The notes under the pieces were generated by a model. That model made no database searches. It was not told where the DNA came from and was given only the letters and a program-made list of their open reading frames with translations. From contig OZ024743.1 in NCBI GenBank assembly GCA_964016885.1, forward strand, positions 192,192,155-192,256,154: 64,000 nt of DNA, written 5' to 3'. Numbering within the stretch: the first letter of the stretch is position 1; each line of letters starts with the position of its first letter. Shown one piece after another: positions 43,466-53,120 of the stretch. A program made the translations under genes and the position numbers. Origin of the DNA: Eledone cirrhosa (Eukaryota; Mollusca; Cephalopoda; Octopoda; Eledonidae).

Positions 43466-45678
43466 AATAATCATCATCATCATCATCAACGTTTAACGTC
43501 CGTGTTCCACGCTTGCATGGGTTTGGACGGGAGTTTTCCCACTTGAGGCAAGAGTGATTGTCTTGCTCGCATAGGACTGTCTGGCGGGTTTTCTACAGTT
43601 GGATGCCCTTCCTAACACCAACCACATTTACAGTGTGGGTCTGGGAGGTTTTTACCGTGTTGCCTACACGGCCACATTACAGCGTGGACTGTGTGTTTTT
43701 TTGTCGTGACACCTACACGATCTCATTTGTTTCGGCCTGGATGGTGTGGCACCAACATAACTTTACATAGAAGGGGGCGGGGGTGGGACGGGGGTGTATT
43801 TTGTTAGAGATGCCTACTGACTGTAGTAGGTTTTACTATGTATTTAGGTAAGGCGGGTCTTCTCTATTACTGAGTACCGCCAAAGGTCTCGGTCCAGTGA
43901 CATTGTCTTGGTGAGGTGTAAGTGTGTGAGGTCGGAGTTTATCAGCTCGTCCCAGGTTTTTCTGGGTCTGCCTATTCCGTGGCTACCGTCTATCTTTATT
44001 GCCCTGCACTTTGTTATACAGCTATCGACTTTCATGCGCATCACGTGACCATACCAACGTAGCCTTCTCTCTAGTAAACAACATCTGATCCCTCTTATTT
44101 CTAATTTTTTCCTTAGTTCGTTTATGCTTTGTCGTTCACGTATATTACTATTACACATCCAGCGGAGCATGCAAGCTTCGTTCCTCTCTAGTCTGCGTAT
44201 ATCCTCTGCACACAATGCCCAGGTCTCACTGCCATGCAACATTGCTGTTCGTATGCAGGCATCATAGAACCTGCCTTTCATTTTTAGGGAGAACCCTTTA
44301 GCGGCTAATAGTGGTATAAGCTCTCTGAACTTTTTCCACCCAGTTCTGACTCTAGCTACTGTACTTTCAGAGCACCCTCCCCCACTGCTGATTTTGTCAC
44401 CCAGGTAACGGAAGCTGTCCACTATTTCTATAGAACCCTCTGCGCAGTTGAAAGAGCTAGTATTTTGTGGCAACTTGCTGCTACTTATTACACCAGAGCA
44501 CCGGCCACATGTAAAATCTATGTTCTTAGTTAGCTTACCTGTGATCCCACTACATCTTTTATGCACCCATACTTTGCATTTGGGACACAAAATGGAGTTT
44601 CTACCTATGCCTTTCCTACACATTGAGCATGGCCACTTTCCGGAGGGGACCGCCGCCTTATTTTCTTTCTTACAAACTAGAACTTTAGTCTTAGCCAGGT
44701 TAATTTTAAGGCCTTTTGATTCTAGGCCGTGCTTCCATGTTTGGAATTTCTTCTCTAGCTCGGCCATTGATTCAGCTATGAGCGTTAGATCATCTGCATG
44801 TAGGAGTTCCCATGGGCAGCCGGTCTTGAACTCCACTGTTATAGCCTGGAGGGCGATAATAAATAGTAGGCACCTAAGAACAGAGCCCTGATGAACACCA
44901 ACTTTTACACTAAACTCTTCACTATATTCGTTGTTAATTCTAACCTTGCTGACTGTTTCTTTATACATGGCTTGTATAGCTCTCACAAGCCATTCATCAA
45001 CACCTAGTTTTCTAAGAGCCCACCAGATAATGGAACGGGGGACTCTGTCGAAGGCCTTCTCCAAGTCGACGAAAGCTAAGTATAGGGGTTTACTTTTAGC
45101 TAGGTACTTCTCCTGTAGTTGTCGTACAATGAAAAGAGCGTCTGTGGTACTTTTTCCTGACACAAACCCGAACTGCATTTCATCTAGATCAATTCGCTCT
45201 CTGATTAGTTGCGCTATTACTTTTTCCGTGACCTTCATGACCTGGTCGATTAATTTAATGCTTCTATAGTTACTCCTATCTAGGGCATCTCCTTTACCCT
45301 TATAACAGTTAACGATGATGCTGCTACACCAGTCCTTCGGAACAACCCCATTCTGTATGACTTGGTTGACTATCCGGGTGACCATGGTGTGTCCCACCGT
45401 ACCAGATGCCTTCAGCATCTCGACAACTATTTCCGAAGGCCCAGCCGCCTTGCCTGTCTTCATATCTTTGATTGCCTTACTTATTATACTACCCTCGACT
45501 AACACTGCTGGTCCCTCTATTGGGTCGATGTGGGGGAGACTGTCTTTCTCCCATTTATTCTCCTCATTTAGTAGCCTTTCATAGTGACACTTCCAAGCTA
45601 CCTTCTTATCGGCGTCGGTGATGGCAAGTACGCCGTCATCGTTAAGTACACACTTCTCCCCGACAATATCACTGTTTT
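43466..45678 (-). mobile_element. Young 5'-truncated LINE, sister of the 8.35-12.73 kb copy
   Basis: Minus strand. From (CAT)n at 43471 the 3' UTR and coding part follow the other copy closely, with only scattered differences, up to 45678, where homology stops in 'gacaatatcactgtttt' and 'aatagtaataaaaaaa' begins. The frame 45505-43844 is open for more than 553 codons and continues upstream to the truncation point. RT, Cys4-His-Cys3 finger and C-terminal domain are all intact. The YADD box reads HADD here (His for Tyr, at about 44798). The endonuclease and 5' UTR are missing. Confidence 0.92.
43844..45675 (-). CDS. LINE reverse transcriptase, open but 5'-truncated
   Basis: Continuous reading frame without stops from the truncation point. 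Order: KCHYERLLNEEN, GPSEIVVEMLKASGTVGHT, YRSIKLIDQVMKVTEKVIAQ, LAFVDLEKAFDRVP, HQGSVLRCLLF, HADDLTLIAE, then WPCSMCRKGIG, CPKC, HKRC and CGRC (finger), YLGDKISSGGG, RLRWYGHVMRM and GRPRKTWDE. The catalytic box has His in place of Tyr before Asp-Asp, and LSPLLF has become LRCLLF, so activity is doubtful although the frame is intact. It has no promoter or start of its own; translation is not expected. Confidence 0.85.
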
Positions 45679-45689
45679 ATAATAGTAAT

Positions 45690-46302
45690 AAAAAAAAATG
45701 TAGGATCAAAAACAAGATCAAAAATATTCAAGTGATGACCACTGTTGTGAACCCAAGAATACATTATCTAATATATCCTTTCTTTAAATGATGGGATGTG
45801 ATTCAAAAGAAATTTGGTTTGTTATTTCTTGCTGGTCAAGTAACCAATAAAAGGGTCCTTCATTGCCTCAAATAGAAGTTAGTTAAATAAATGAGTATAT
45901 CTCTGTTTCTATAATAGCACTATTCTTTCATGTGTGGTTAAGAAGTTTGCTTTAGAATCCCATAGTTTAAGAGTCAATCTTATAAATCAACCTAAGCTCT
46001 TTGATTGAAAAGTATGCAGAAATTGTGTGAAAGCCTGTGAGATGAATCATGGTTGAACTATGTTTTATCCTCACTTGCTCCCACTAGTTTTTGAGGCCCA
46101 GCAAAAGTATAAGGTATTGACCCTTACCCACTGACTAAGCCATGAAAAATGGGACATCAGTAAGGAAAGCATAGTTACATATATTGCACGTTTCAGAATA
46201 TTAAACTTATAACAAGACGAATCTAAATAAGTAATTTATTCTGGATGAACTTTCAAATTGGCCAATCTAGAATATCTAAAGTGAAATTTAAAAAGCTATT
46301 AC
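45690..46302. other. Non-coding stretch beside the IFT122 donor
   Basis: Start of the next IFT122 intron on the minus strand. No exon recognised. Confidence 0.5.
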
Positions 46303-46436
46303 CTTTGATCGAATGCTGACAACTCCATTAAATAAACCCAAGGCCATGAAAAGGCCATCATTGGTCCATGAAGCACAAGTTATCCGGCTAGTGATTTTTG
46401 TCTTGTCAACCCTCTTTTCTTCTGGTCCCCAAAGGC
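46303..46436 (-). CDS. IFT122: IFT122 internal exon (WD40 repeat, next exon)
   Basis: A 134-nt minus-strand exon. The acceptor reads TTTTCATAG just above it and the donor is GTAATA at 46302 and below. Its first two bases complete a Gly codon begun in the 63724-63800 exon, giving [11 protein letters not shown] across the junction. The next 40 residues include [20 protein letters not shown] and VVSIRSK. Vertebrate IFT122 has the same order: FGLWSPEQK..., CCSWTNDG.YLALGMFNG, ISIRNK. No stop or frameshift interrupts it. It ends in phase 0. In the vertebrate protein the next residues are NGEEK...ERPGG; I looked below 46.3 kb for that exon and did not find it, so the following intron may be very long or the exon may have diverged. 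Confidence 0.92.
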
Positions 46437-46589
46437 CTATGAAAATATAAATTAAAAAAAATAAATTGTCACAACCTTTAATTGTAATTTTATGTCAATC
46501 AAAGAAAATTGAAAAAGTACTGGCAGCAAAACTGCAAATAAAGAAGAGGATTTGAGCTATTTCTTTCCATATTTATATTTAATATAAAC

Positions 46590-47160
46590 TGTGGTAGTCA
46601 GGTCAGGTTTCTGCCTGCTACTGGTACCATGTAACTCAGTACAACCTGCTTCATGGTCAAGTTGTCTGGTGAGGAGGGTAAGTGGAACCCCTGTAGCACA
46701 AAAAATAAGAACTGTTAAAAGGGCAGATGAATACCTCAGATTCAACAGACATCAACACCAATTATGAGTTAAATAGCCTCACCAATACGCAATTGGCCAA
46801 GCGTAGTGAGTACAGCTACACCCCTTGACATGATCAAAACCAAATTGAAAGTGGTGGAGGTCAACCAGGGCAGGATTCGCCCAAGAGGAGTGAGAAGGCT
46901 CCGAATTGGATTGGAATGTAGTAACCTCTATACAGTCATGCAACCTGAAAAAAATAGCTGTCAAAATCCTTCAAAACACATCCCACTATCTAAAAAAAAA
47001 CTATACACTGAACAATGTGGTCACAGGTGCATTGAGATATTAAATAAAAATAGTTCTAAAACCTTTTAAAAAATAGGATGGTCACAATTGGAATACCTTT
47101 GATCATAGGTTTTCTCAATGAGAGTTGACATGAAGCTTAACAACAAATTGGCAACCCTAA
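46590..47160. repeat. Decayed repeat pieces in IFT122 intron
   Basis: 46610-46640 ('ctactggtaccatgtaa') resembles part of the LINE/SINE tail. 46965-47135 shares 'ggtcacaattggaatacctt' and 'tgatcata' with 20695-20910. 46780-46960 is unassigned. Confidence 0.4.
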
Positions 47161-47339
47161 TTTATTAACACACACACACAAATTGATCTGCTGGCAGAAG
47201 AATAAAATTTTGTTTCTACTCTATAATCCCTATTTGAAATTATGTGTGATCTGAAACAGTAAATTTAACAGAATTTATCTAGCAGGAATGTACTTGAAAT
47301 GTATATAGAAAGAGCAACTCTTCAACAATGGGACAGTGT

Positions 47340-47560
47340 TAATAATAATAATAATTTCTACTATAGGGACAAGGCCAGCAATTTGAGGGAGGGAAAGTCG
47401 ATTAAATCGCCCCTAGTGTATTACTGGTGCTTTATTCTATTGACCCCCATAAGGATGAAAAGCAAAGCTAACCTCGGCGGGATTTTAACTCAGATCATAA
47501 AGGGGCATAACTATGTGGCAAAGCATGTTGTCTGATGCTCTACCGATACTGCCAATAATA
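47340..47560 (-). repeat. tRNA-derived SINE, full length
   Basis: 'gggacaaggccagcaatttg' through 'cggcgggattttaactcaga' to 'ctctaccgatactgcca'. Confidence 0.9.
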
Positions 47561-47961
47561 ATAAGTCCTATCATAAATCCTCCTCATCATCATCATCATT
47601 CTTTTATATCCACTTCTCATGCTGTTTGTGTCTACCCTTACCATGAATCTTGGAATGGTTTCAAGGAAGTTGGTATCAAAAGACAGCAGAGATATTTTTA
47701 GGCAAAACCCACTTAAAATTAGATCAGAAGTTCACTCAATAATGGTTTTGCAATGAACTGTTTATGTGAATGGTTTTATTCAGTTTGTTATCACCAAACA
47801 TATGTATATCTATAGATATATAACTACCCCTTATGAATTTCTATAAACACACCTAATTATGTAATGCTGCTTCAATTTTCAAATATGTCACTTTCAACAA
47901 TTTTTACCAATCAGAAAACAGAAGCTGATGAAAGATACAATATTTAAAATTGAGACCAGTA

Positions 47962-48045
47962 ATAAATATTTCTAATTTAGGCACAAGGCCAGAATTTTGT
48001 GAGTAGGCAAAGTTGATAATATCGATTCCAGTATGTGAAGACAAA
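47962..48045 (-). repeat. tRNA-derived SINE 3' fragment
   Basis: 'ttctaatttaggcacaaggc' and 'gataatatcgattccagta'; diverged and truncated. Confidence 0.6.
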
Positions 48046-48594
48046 GTTATAAATCTATCTTGGCTTTCCTTCGTTTACTGAAATGACTAAGTTAATGTTT
48101 TAAAATACATAAATCATGAACCACCCTTAAACTTTTTAGTTTACATATTTATTCGAAAACAATCTTTGGGATTTGATGTTTTACACATTGAAGATTCTGT
48201 TTATGTAGAAAAAATGTTTGAAAATATTTTGCTCATCTCGTTTCACTGACAACATATATAACACTTCAACACTTCTATCAGCTATATGATGCAGTTAAAA
48301 AAATTACTAGAAGGAAACTCACACCAAACTTAAACTACTTCACAGTTGAACATTTTCAACAACAGGCATCACTTTTTGCCAGAAAATAACTGTCACAGAT
48401 AGCATCTGTTATTCCAACTCATAAAACTGCCAAAGGAGAGAGTGATAAAAAAGTAAACAAATCACTGTCATTATCACCATTAGTCTCCTCCCATTTCTCT
48501 CTTCATATATATTTATCTATATATCAATGTCTTTCCTATTATTTATGTGACTACATTTCCTCCATCTTTTTTTCTATCTATATCGTTATATACG

Positions 48595-48692
48595 AGCAAG
48601 ACAACCAATCTTGCCTCACGTAGGACAATTCCCGTCTAAACCCATGCTAGCGTGGAAGATAGACGTTAAATGATGATGATGATGATGATGAT
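48595..48692 (+). repeat. LINE/SINE 3' tail, short
   Basis: 'gagcaagacaaccaatcttg', 'aaacccatgctagcgtgga' and a (GAT)n tail of eight units. Confidence 0.85.
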
Positions 48693-48837
48693 GTTTCAAC
48701 CACCATATGTGTTTCTCAATCTCTATCTCTATTCCACTTTCTCTCTGAAATTTCCTATCGTATTCTCTTACAGTATATATGCCTGTCTGTGTCTCTTCTC
48801 CTCTCCATCTCTCTTTCCCACTCTTTATCTTTCTATT

Positions 48838-48849
<12 letters not shown>

Positions 48850-48878
<29 letters not shown>

Positions 48879-48880
48879 CT
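48850..48880. repeat. (TC)n/(TA)n microsatellite
   Basis: CT run passing into an alternating TA run. Confidence 0.9.
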
Positions 48881-49058
48881 TTCATCCTTTCCTTTTCCTT
48901 AGAAAGTAGAGGATTGGAGATAATTATAAGCAAAAATGAGAAAAATTTTATGGGAATACAGAAATACAAAAAATTGAATTAATAAACATTGCTGCTATGT
49001 ATTCCAAAATAAATGTAGTTTCTGAATAAAATCCAGATATATACAGACAACACACATT

Positions 49059-49065
<7 letters not shown>

Positions 49066-49089
<24 letters not shown>

Positions 49090-49090
49090 T
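49066..49090. repeat. (TA)n microsatellite before the palindrome
   Basis: Short GT/TA tract bordering the inverted repeat at 49095. Confidence 0.85.
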
Positions 49091-49121
49091 TATTTATGTA
49101 ATAAACAACATAAGATAATTA

Positions 49122-49181
49122 TTTCATTTGCCAGTGGTTTCTTGAAAGCAAACAAATCTGCTTTCAGTCATCAGAATGGAA
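49122..49181 (-). ncRNA. Decayed mirror copy of the hammerhead
   Basis: Minus strand: CUGAUGA (49174-49168), the same helix II, GAAA and ACC-ACU-GG helix III, but U16.1 is C (base 49130), giving GCA at the cleavage triplet, and helix I has one A-C mismatch (49179). Expected to be inactive. Confidence 0.7.
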
Positions 49182-49257
49182 AAATCCAGGTGTTTTTATA
49201 GAAGGTGGATTTGAAAACCACATTTCAAATCCACATTCAATAAAAACGCCAGGATTT

Positions 49258-49317
49258 TTTCATTCTGATGACTGAAAGCAGATTTGTTTGCTTTCAAGAA
49301 ACCACTGGTAAATGAAA
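49258..49317 (+). ncRNA. Type I hammerhead ribozyme, nearly canonical
   Basis: Helix I UUUCAUU (49258-49264) pairs perfectly with AAUGAAA (49311-49317). Core CUGAUGA 49265-49271. Helix II has eight pairs (49273-49280 with 49289-49296) and an 8-base loop. GAA 49298-49300. Helix III is three pairs, A49301-U49309, C-G and C-G, around a 3-base loop. Cleavage triplet G-U-A at 49308-49310, so the cut would fall after A49310. The one deviation is C49272-A49297 at the 10.1-11.1 position, where G-C is usual. A short helix III is typical of hammerheads in Penelope-like retroelements. It is antisense to IFT122. Confidence 0.8.
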
Positions 49318-49410
49318 TAATTATCTTATGCTGTTTATTACATAACTATTAAGCTCTGTAACCTACATAGAGCACTGTTTTTTCCTGGACCTTTCCGCCG
49401 GAATTACTTC

Positions 49411-49416
<6 letters not shown>

Positions 49417-49460
<44 letters not shown>
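49417..49460. repeat. (TA)n microsatellite
   Basis: Pure TA for about 44 bases. Confidence 0.95.
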
Positions 49461-49462
<2 letters not shown>

Positions 49463-49673
49463 ATAATATATATTCAAGATAAGGTATAAGTTTTCGTTTT
49501 TTGTAGGCAGCTATATATAACAATTTAGATCTTGCAAGCTGTTATGTAACTGCACTGAAACACGTGTTAGTAAATCTTCTGCATCAAAAAATTCTTTTTC
49601 AATTTTCAGCAAGTTTTGCCTAATTTTTCTTGATTCCCAGTCTGTATTATATAATATATATATATATATATAT

Positions 49674-49731
49674 ATATTATAAAGAACGAGGAATCAGTGT
49701 TGCAACACTGATTCCTCATTCTTTATAATAT
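49674..49731. repeat. 58-bp palindrome without spacer
   Basis: 'aagaacgaggaatcagtgtt' and its inverse 'aacactgattcctcattctt' meet at GTTG/CAAC with one mismatch. A (TA)n tract flanks the left side. Confidence 0.9.
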
Positions 49732-49800
49732 CATACTCTGCGCGAGCATCGAGTGCTCAAACAGCATACCGCCTATGGTCGCATTTACCTGCAGCCCTAC

Positions 49801-49804
<4 letters not shown>

Positions 49805-49835
<31 letters not shown>

Positions 49836-49858
49836 TGCATATATATACGCATATATAT
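49805..49858. repeat. (TA)n microsatellite
   Basis: TA tract with GCA interruptions, before a LINE tail. Confidence 0.9.
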
Positions 49859-50110
49859 ACACCACACACCGTAAATGTGGTTGACGTTAGGAAGGGCATC
49901 CAGCTGTAGAAACCTAGCCAGAAACAGTCCTATATGAGTAAGACATGGTCACCTGACCAACTTACCTTAAATGGGACAACCTGTCTAACCCATGCTAGCA
50001 TGGAAAATGAGAGGGTTGTGGAGGCAGAGTCCTCAAACACTCCTTCCAGCGGGTGCTGTCAGAAGCAACCATCTCCAATTGATACGGCTGGATCCCCAAG
50101 CGAGACCACC
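49859..50110. repeat. LINE/SINE tail joined to a second LINE end
   Basis: 49859-50012 (plus) is the common tail ('ggttgacgttaggaagggca', 'aacccatgctagcatggaaa'). 50019-50110 resembles the minus-strand 3' end of the 35240-36850 LINE ('ggcagagtcctcaaacactc', 'agaagcaaccatctcc'). Confidence 0.65.
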
Positions 50111-50357
50111 CCATCTTGCATTAATAAAATAATTAACTTTCTCAGTTTTTGGTATCAAAAAGGATAAGATACAAAGACTACCTTAAATCTGGTATGAAAA
50201 AAAGTAATATTTATGGGGGAAATGCAACTCAGAGGATGTCATGGAGAAACTATATTCAAAGCATCAGAGCTTTTTGAGAAAAATTACATTAAGCACACAA
50301 AATTGAAATGAGATGCAAAGACAAGAAACCTCTCAACTTGTGACTGAATTTGTCTTT

Positions 50358-50586
50358 TTAACCCTTTAGCATTTAAACCAGCCACATCTGGCCAAAATTC
50401 TCTCACGTCTTTCTGTTCAAACCAGCTGTAACCCGCCGCTCATACTGATATTAAGGTATTGTTCTCAAAATAAATAATATCAAAATCTCATGCATTTGAT
50501 ATTATGTGAAATAATTATGTGAGGTAAAGTGTTTACCATGAAAATGCAATAGTATATATAGAGTAACGTAAATGTTAAATGGTTAA
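50358..50586. mobile_element. TTAA-flanked MITE family 1, intact
   Basis: TTAA at 50358-50361 and 50583-50586 bounds 221 bases starting CCCTTTAGCATTTAAACC; the other end, read inward, is CCATTTAACATTTACG. piggyBac-type target and termini. Related copies: 52851-53074 (opposite orientation), the split copy at 8285/12731, and an end at 5533. Confidence 0.8.
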
Positions 50587-50649
50587 GGCTGGTCTTGTGA
50601 GTTACTCATGATTAAACAAAGCAAATGAATAATGGTTCATTGCTACCTA

Positions 50650-50834
50650 AGACAACATATGCCTGCCAATCATATAACGAACATCATTTAACGTCCAATG
50701 ATAATGATGTTTCTCCTCAGTTAAATGTAATGCAAAATCATGGCAATTGGCATTCTGTATAGACATATGTCTCTTCAGACCACCATCACAAAAGTCAATG
50801 TTTGTTATATGATTGGCAGGCATATGTTGTCTCA
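50650..50834. repeat. Inverted repeat, 34-bp arms
   Basis: 'gacaacatatgcctgccaat' with the next 14 bases (50652-50685) is the reverse complement of 50799-50832 with one mismatch. The 113-base interior contains 'catttaacgtccaatgataa', similar to the LINE tail end. Confidence 0.8.
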
Positions 50835-51371
50835 AGTGGCACTACATTTCATATAATAGCTGTAGTAAATGTTGCAAATCATTAATTGGGATAAAAAGTT
50901 ATCTTTGCACTGCAGCTCATTAACAAGGACTGGTCATACAAATTTTCTAATTAACTTCCATTACACACAAACACACACTCATATATATATATATGAGAAG
51001 TAGTAATGCTCAGACATAGCATGATTGATATATGACTGGGGTTGTATATTGAACACTATACAAAATGTTCATGTAAATAAACATTTTTACAACCCTGTTA
51101 TGAATTTTAGAAGTGGTGAAATTCACCACTGGTTTTTCGCAACCAAGGAAAAGCACCTTAAAGGCTGTTTCTGGTTCAATAACTGTCTTCGGAGGAGCTA
51201 ACTCCACTTTATGAACATCGAGTGATGAAGTTCATTCACATACATGCTCTATATATACATATCACATACACATATATAGAAAGAGAAAGAGACCCAGTGT
51301 GTTGGTGCATCATTGCAGTTATGTAAAATGAAAAGGTAGTAGGCAAAAGCTATATATAAACAAATGACTGA

Positions 51372-51815
51372 AACCGTGGAGTGGGAAGACCCAAGAAGAC
51401 CTGGGATGAGGTGATAAAAGCCAACTTACCCAATTGCACCTCTCAAAGGCGATGACACAGGACCGTGACCTCTGGCGTCACGCAGTAATACAGAAGGCCA
51501 AACTTCCCACGGGTACAAGCCGAAGCTGAAGCATAGAGACAATATGCCTCCACCCCCTCCCACTGCAAAGTGATCGTGGAGGTGCCACAGCACAAAAGCA
51601 CCCAGCCCACACTGTAAAATGGTTGTGTAGGTGCCACGAAAAAAAAGCACTCACTGTAAATGAGGTTGGTGTTAGGAAGGGCATCCAGCTGTAGAAATCA
51701 AGCCAGAATCAGTTCCCGTACGAGCAAGACAAGGCCAGCCGACCGGGCACTGCCCACAACAGGACAACCCGTCTAACCCATGCTAGCATGGAAGAATCGA
51801 CGTAAAATGGTGATG
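51372..51815 (+). mobile_element. Strongly 5'-truncated LINE of the 1-2213 family
   Basis: Begins in the codons for GNRGVGRPK ('accgtggagtgggaagaccc') and continues through the stop and the whole 3' UTR to 'aaaatggtgatgattga'. Very similar to 1758-2213, including two copies of the 3' UTR repeat. Confidence 0.9.
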
Positions 51816-51899
51816 ATTGAATACCGAATAAACAAGCAAATGAATGAATGGGAAATCTTCAAATTTTATCTCATGTATCTGGTTTAGAATAGGGACATT

Positions 51900-52035
51900 A
51901 CATGTCATTCTTGTCATAAGAAGTTAGTAAAAGGACTGGTGTCAGGATGGGCATCAGGCTGCATATTGCTTTAAAAAGTCCTATCCAACCCGTGCCAGCA
52001 TAGAAAAATGAATGTAAAAAGGGTGATGACGATGA
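51900..52035 (+). repeat. LINE/SINE 3' tail fragment
   Basis: 'actggtgtcaggatgggcat', 'caacccgtgccagcatagaa', 'gggtgatgacgatgac'. Confidence 0.7.
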
Positions 52036-52138
52036 CATCAAACATATACCGACAAATATGTAGAAAAAGAAAGATAACAAGTGTGTTAGTGTGTATTATG
52101 CAATATGTTTATACTGTAGAGTGTATTAGGGCAGTTAT

Positions 52139-52232
52139 ATAAAATATAGTTGGTCAAGGCTATTTTTAATCAAATGATTGAATATAAAATATAGTTGGTG
52201 AAGGCTATTTTTAATCAAATGATTGAATAAAA
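52139..52232. repeat. Tandem duplication, about 50-bp unit
   Basis: 'aaaatatagttggtcaaggc' then 'tatttttaatcaaatgattg' occurs twice in a row, differing by one base. Confidence 0.9.
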
Positions 52233-52594
52233 TAAACAAATAAACGAATTGTCAACTGATGACATGAGAAATCTTCAAATGTTATCCTATGAGTGCTTCC
52301 AAGTTACAACTCAGCTTCAGATGGACTGATGTGTTAAGTCAATATCAACAACTGAGAATTGAAATCATAGAGAAGATAACGCTGATAATGATGCTATTTA
52401 GTGAAACAGAAAATATACCTCCTAAAAATAAAAAAAACTCTTTTGATTCAGCGTTGGTTTTAACGTCCTTCTAGAATAGACAATGTTGTAAATAGAGGTT
52501 GTATTTTATTTATTTCTTATTATGATTATTTACTATACAATGTTAAAGTGAAACAATACTTTGATATATATCAATCATTAATATATTGTCTGTA

Positions 52595-53120
52595 GGTAGT
52601 GAATTGGCAAAGTTGTTAAAACATCAGATAGAATGTGTTGTGGTATTTGTTTCAGCTCTCTGCACTGTGAGTTCAAATCCCAATCGAGATCAACTTTGCC
52701 TTTCAACCTTTTGTAGTCAATAAAAAGTACCAGTGCAGTTCTGGCATCGATTCTTTCACTGAATCTTTCACACTCCCTCTTCCACTCTCCTTCTCTGGAA
52801 GAAATCAGCTGTGTTCAAACCTGGAGATGGATGGGTTCTGCCAGGTTTAACCCTTTAATATTTACATTACTCTATGTATATACTATTGTATTTTTGTGTG
52901 GTAAAGACTTTATCTCACATAATTATTTCACATAGTATCGAATCTATGAGATTTTGATGTTATTTATTTTGAGAACAATACCTTAATTTCATATGAGCAG
53001 CCAGTTACAGCCAGTTTGAACAGAAAGAGGTGAGAGAATTCTGGTTGGATGTGACCGGTTTAAATGTTAATGGGTTAAAATACCCAATATGTCATTACAG
53101 CACCTCTACAACTCCATCAT
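52595..53120 (+). repeat. Composite SINE interrupted by a TTAA MITE
   Basis: Same long-form SINE as 33983-34275. The SINE reads '...ggttctgccaggt' up to 52846, is interrupted by the MITE with TTAA on each side, and resumes as 'aatacccaatatgtcattac' to about 53120. The uninterrupted copy has 'ggctctgccaggcttcaaaa' then 'atgcctaag'. Confidence 0.85.
52847..53078. mobile_element. TTAA-flanked MITE family 1, nested in a SINE
   Basis: TTAA 52847-52850 and 53075-53078; 224-bp body beginning CCCTTTAATATTTACATTAC and ending in the inverse of CCCATTAACATTTAAACC. The SINE on both sides proves the exact ends. Confidence 0.88.

Larger units (their letters stand above)
49095..49343. mobile_element. Inverted-repeat unit with hammerheads in both arms
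   Basis: Left arm from 'tatgtaataaac' (49095) to 'gtggatttgaaa' (49216); right arm from 'tttcaaatccac' (49223) to 'gtttattacata' (49343). The arms match almost throughout, with a few substitutions and a small length difference near the centre. The right arm holds a hammerhead on the plus strand and the left arm its mirror on the minus strand. Paired, inverted terminal repeats carrying hammerheads are known from Penelope-like elements; no RT is present here. Confidence 0.75.

Noticed and set aside
1..46302. Next IFT122 exon (NGEEK...ERPGG region)
   Set aside because: Looked for the expected residues with phase-0 acceptor on the minus strand and found no convincing match; a protein-to-genome alignment would settle it.
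46557..46745. Further IFT122 exon in a 62-codon minus frame
   Set aside because: The sequence resembles a decayed LINE/SINE tail and shows no IFT122 similarity; the two true exons already join in phase.
48616..48969. 117-codon minus frame with poly-His
   Set aside because: Poly-His comes from the (ATG)n tail and the rest from TC/TA microsatellites.
52257..52275. CTGATGACATGAGAAA as a hammerhead core
   Set aside because: No room for helix II between CUGAUGA and GAAA.
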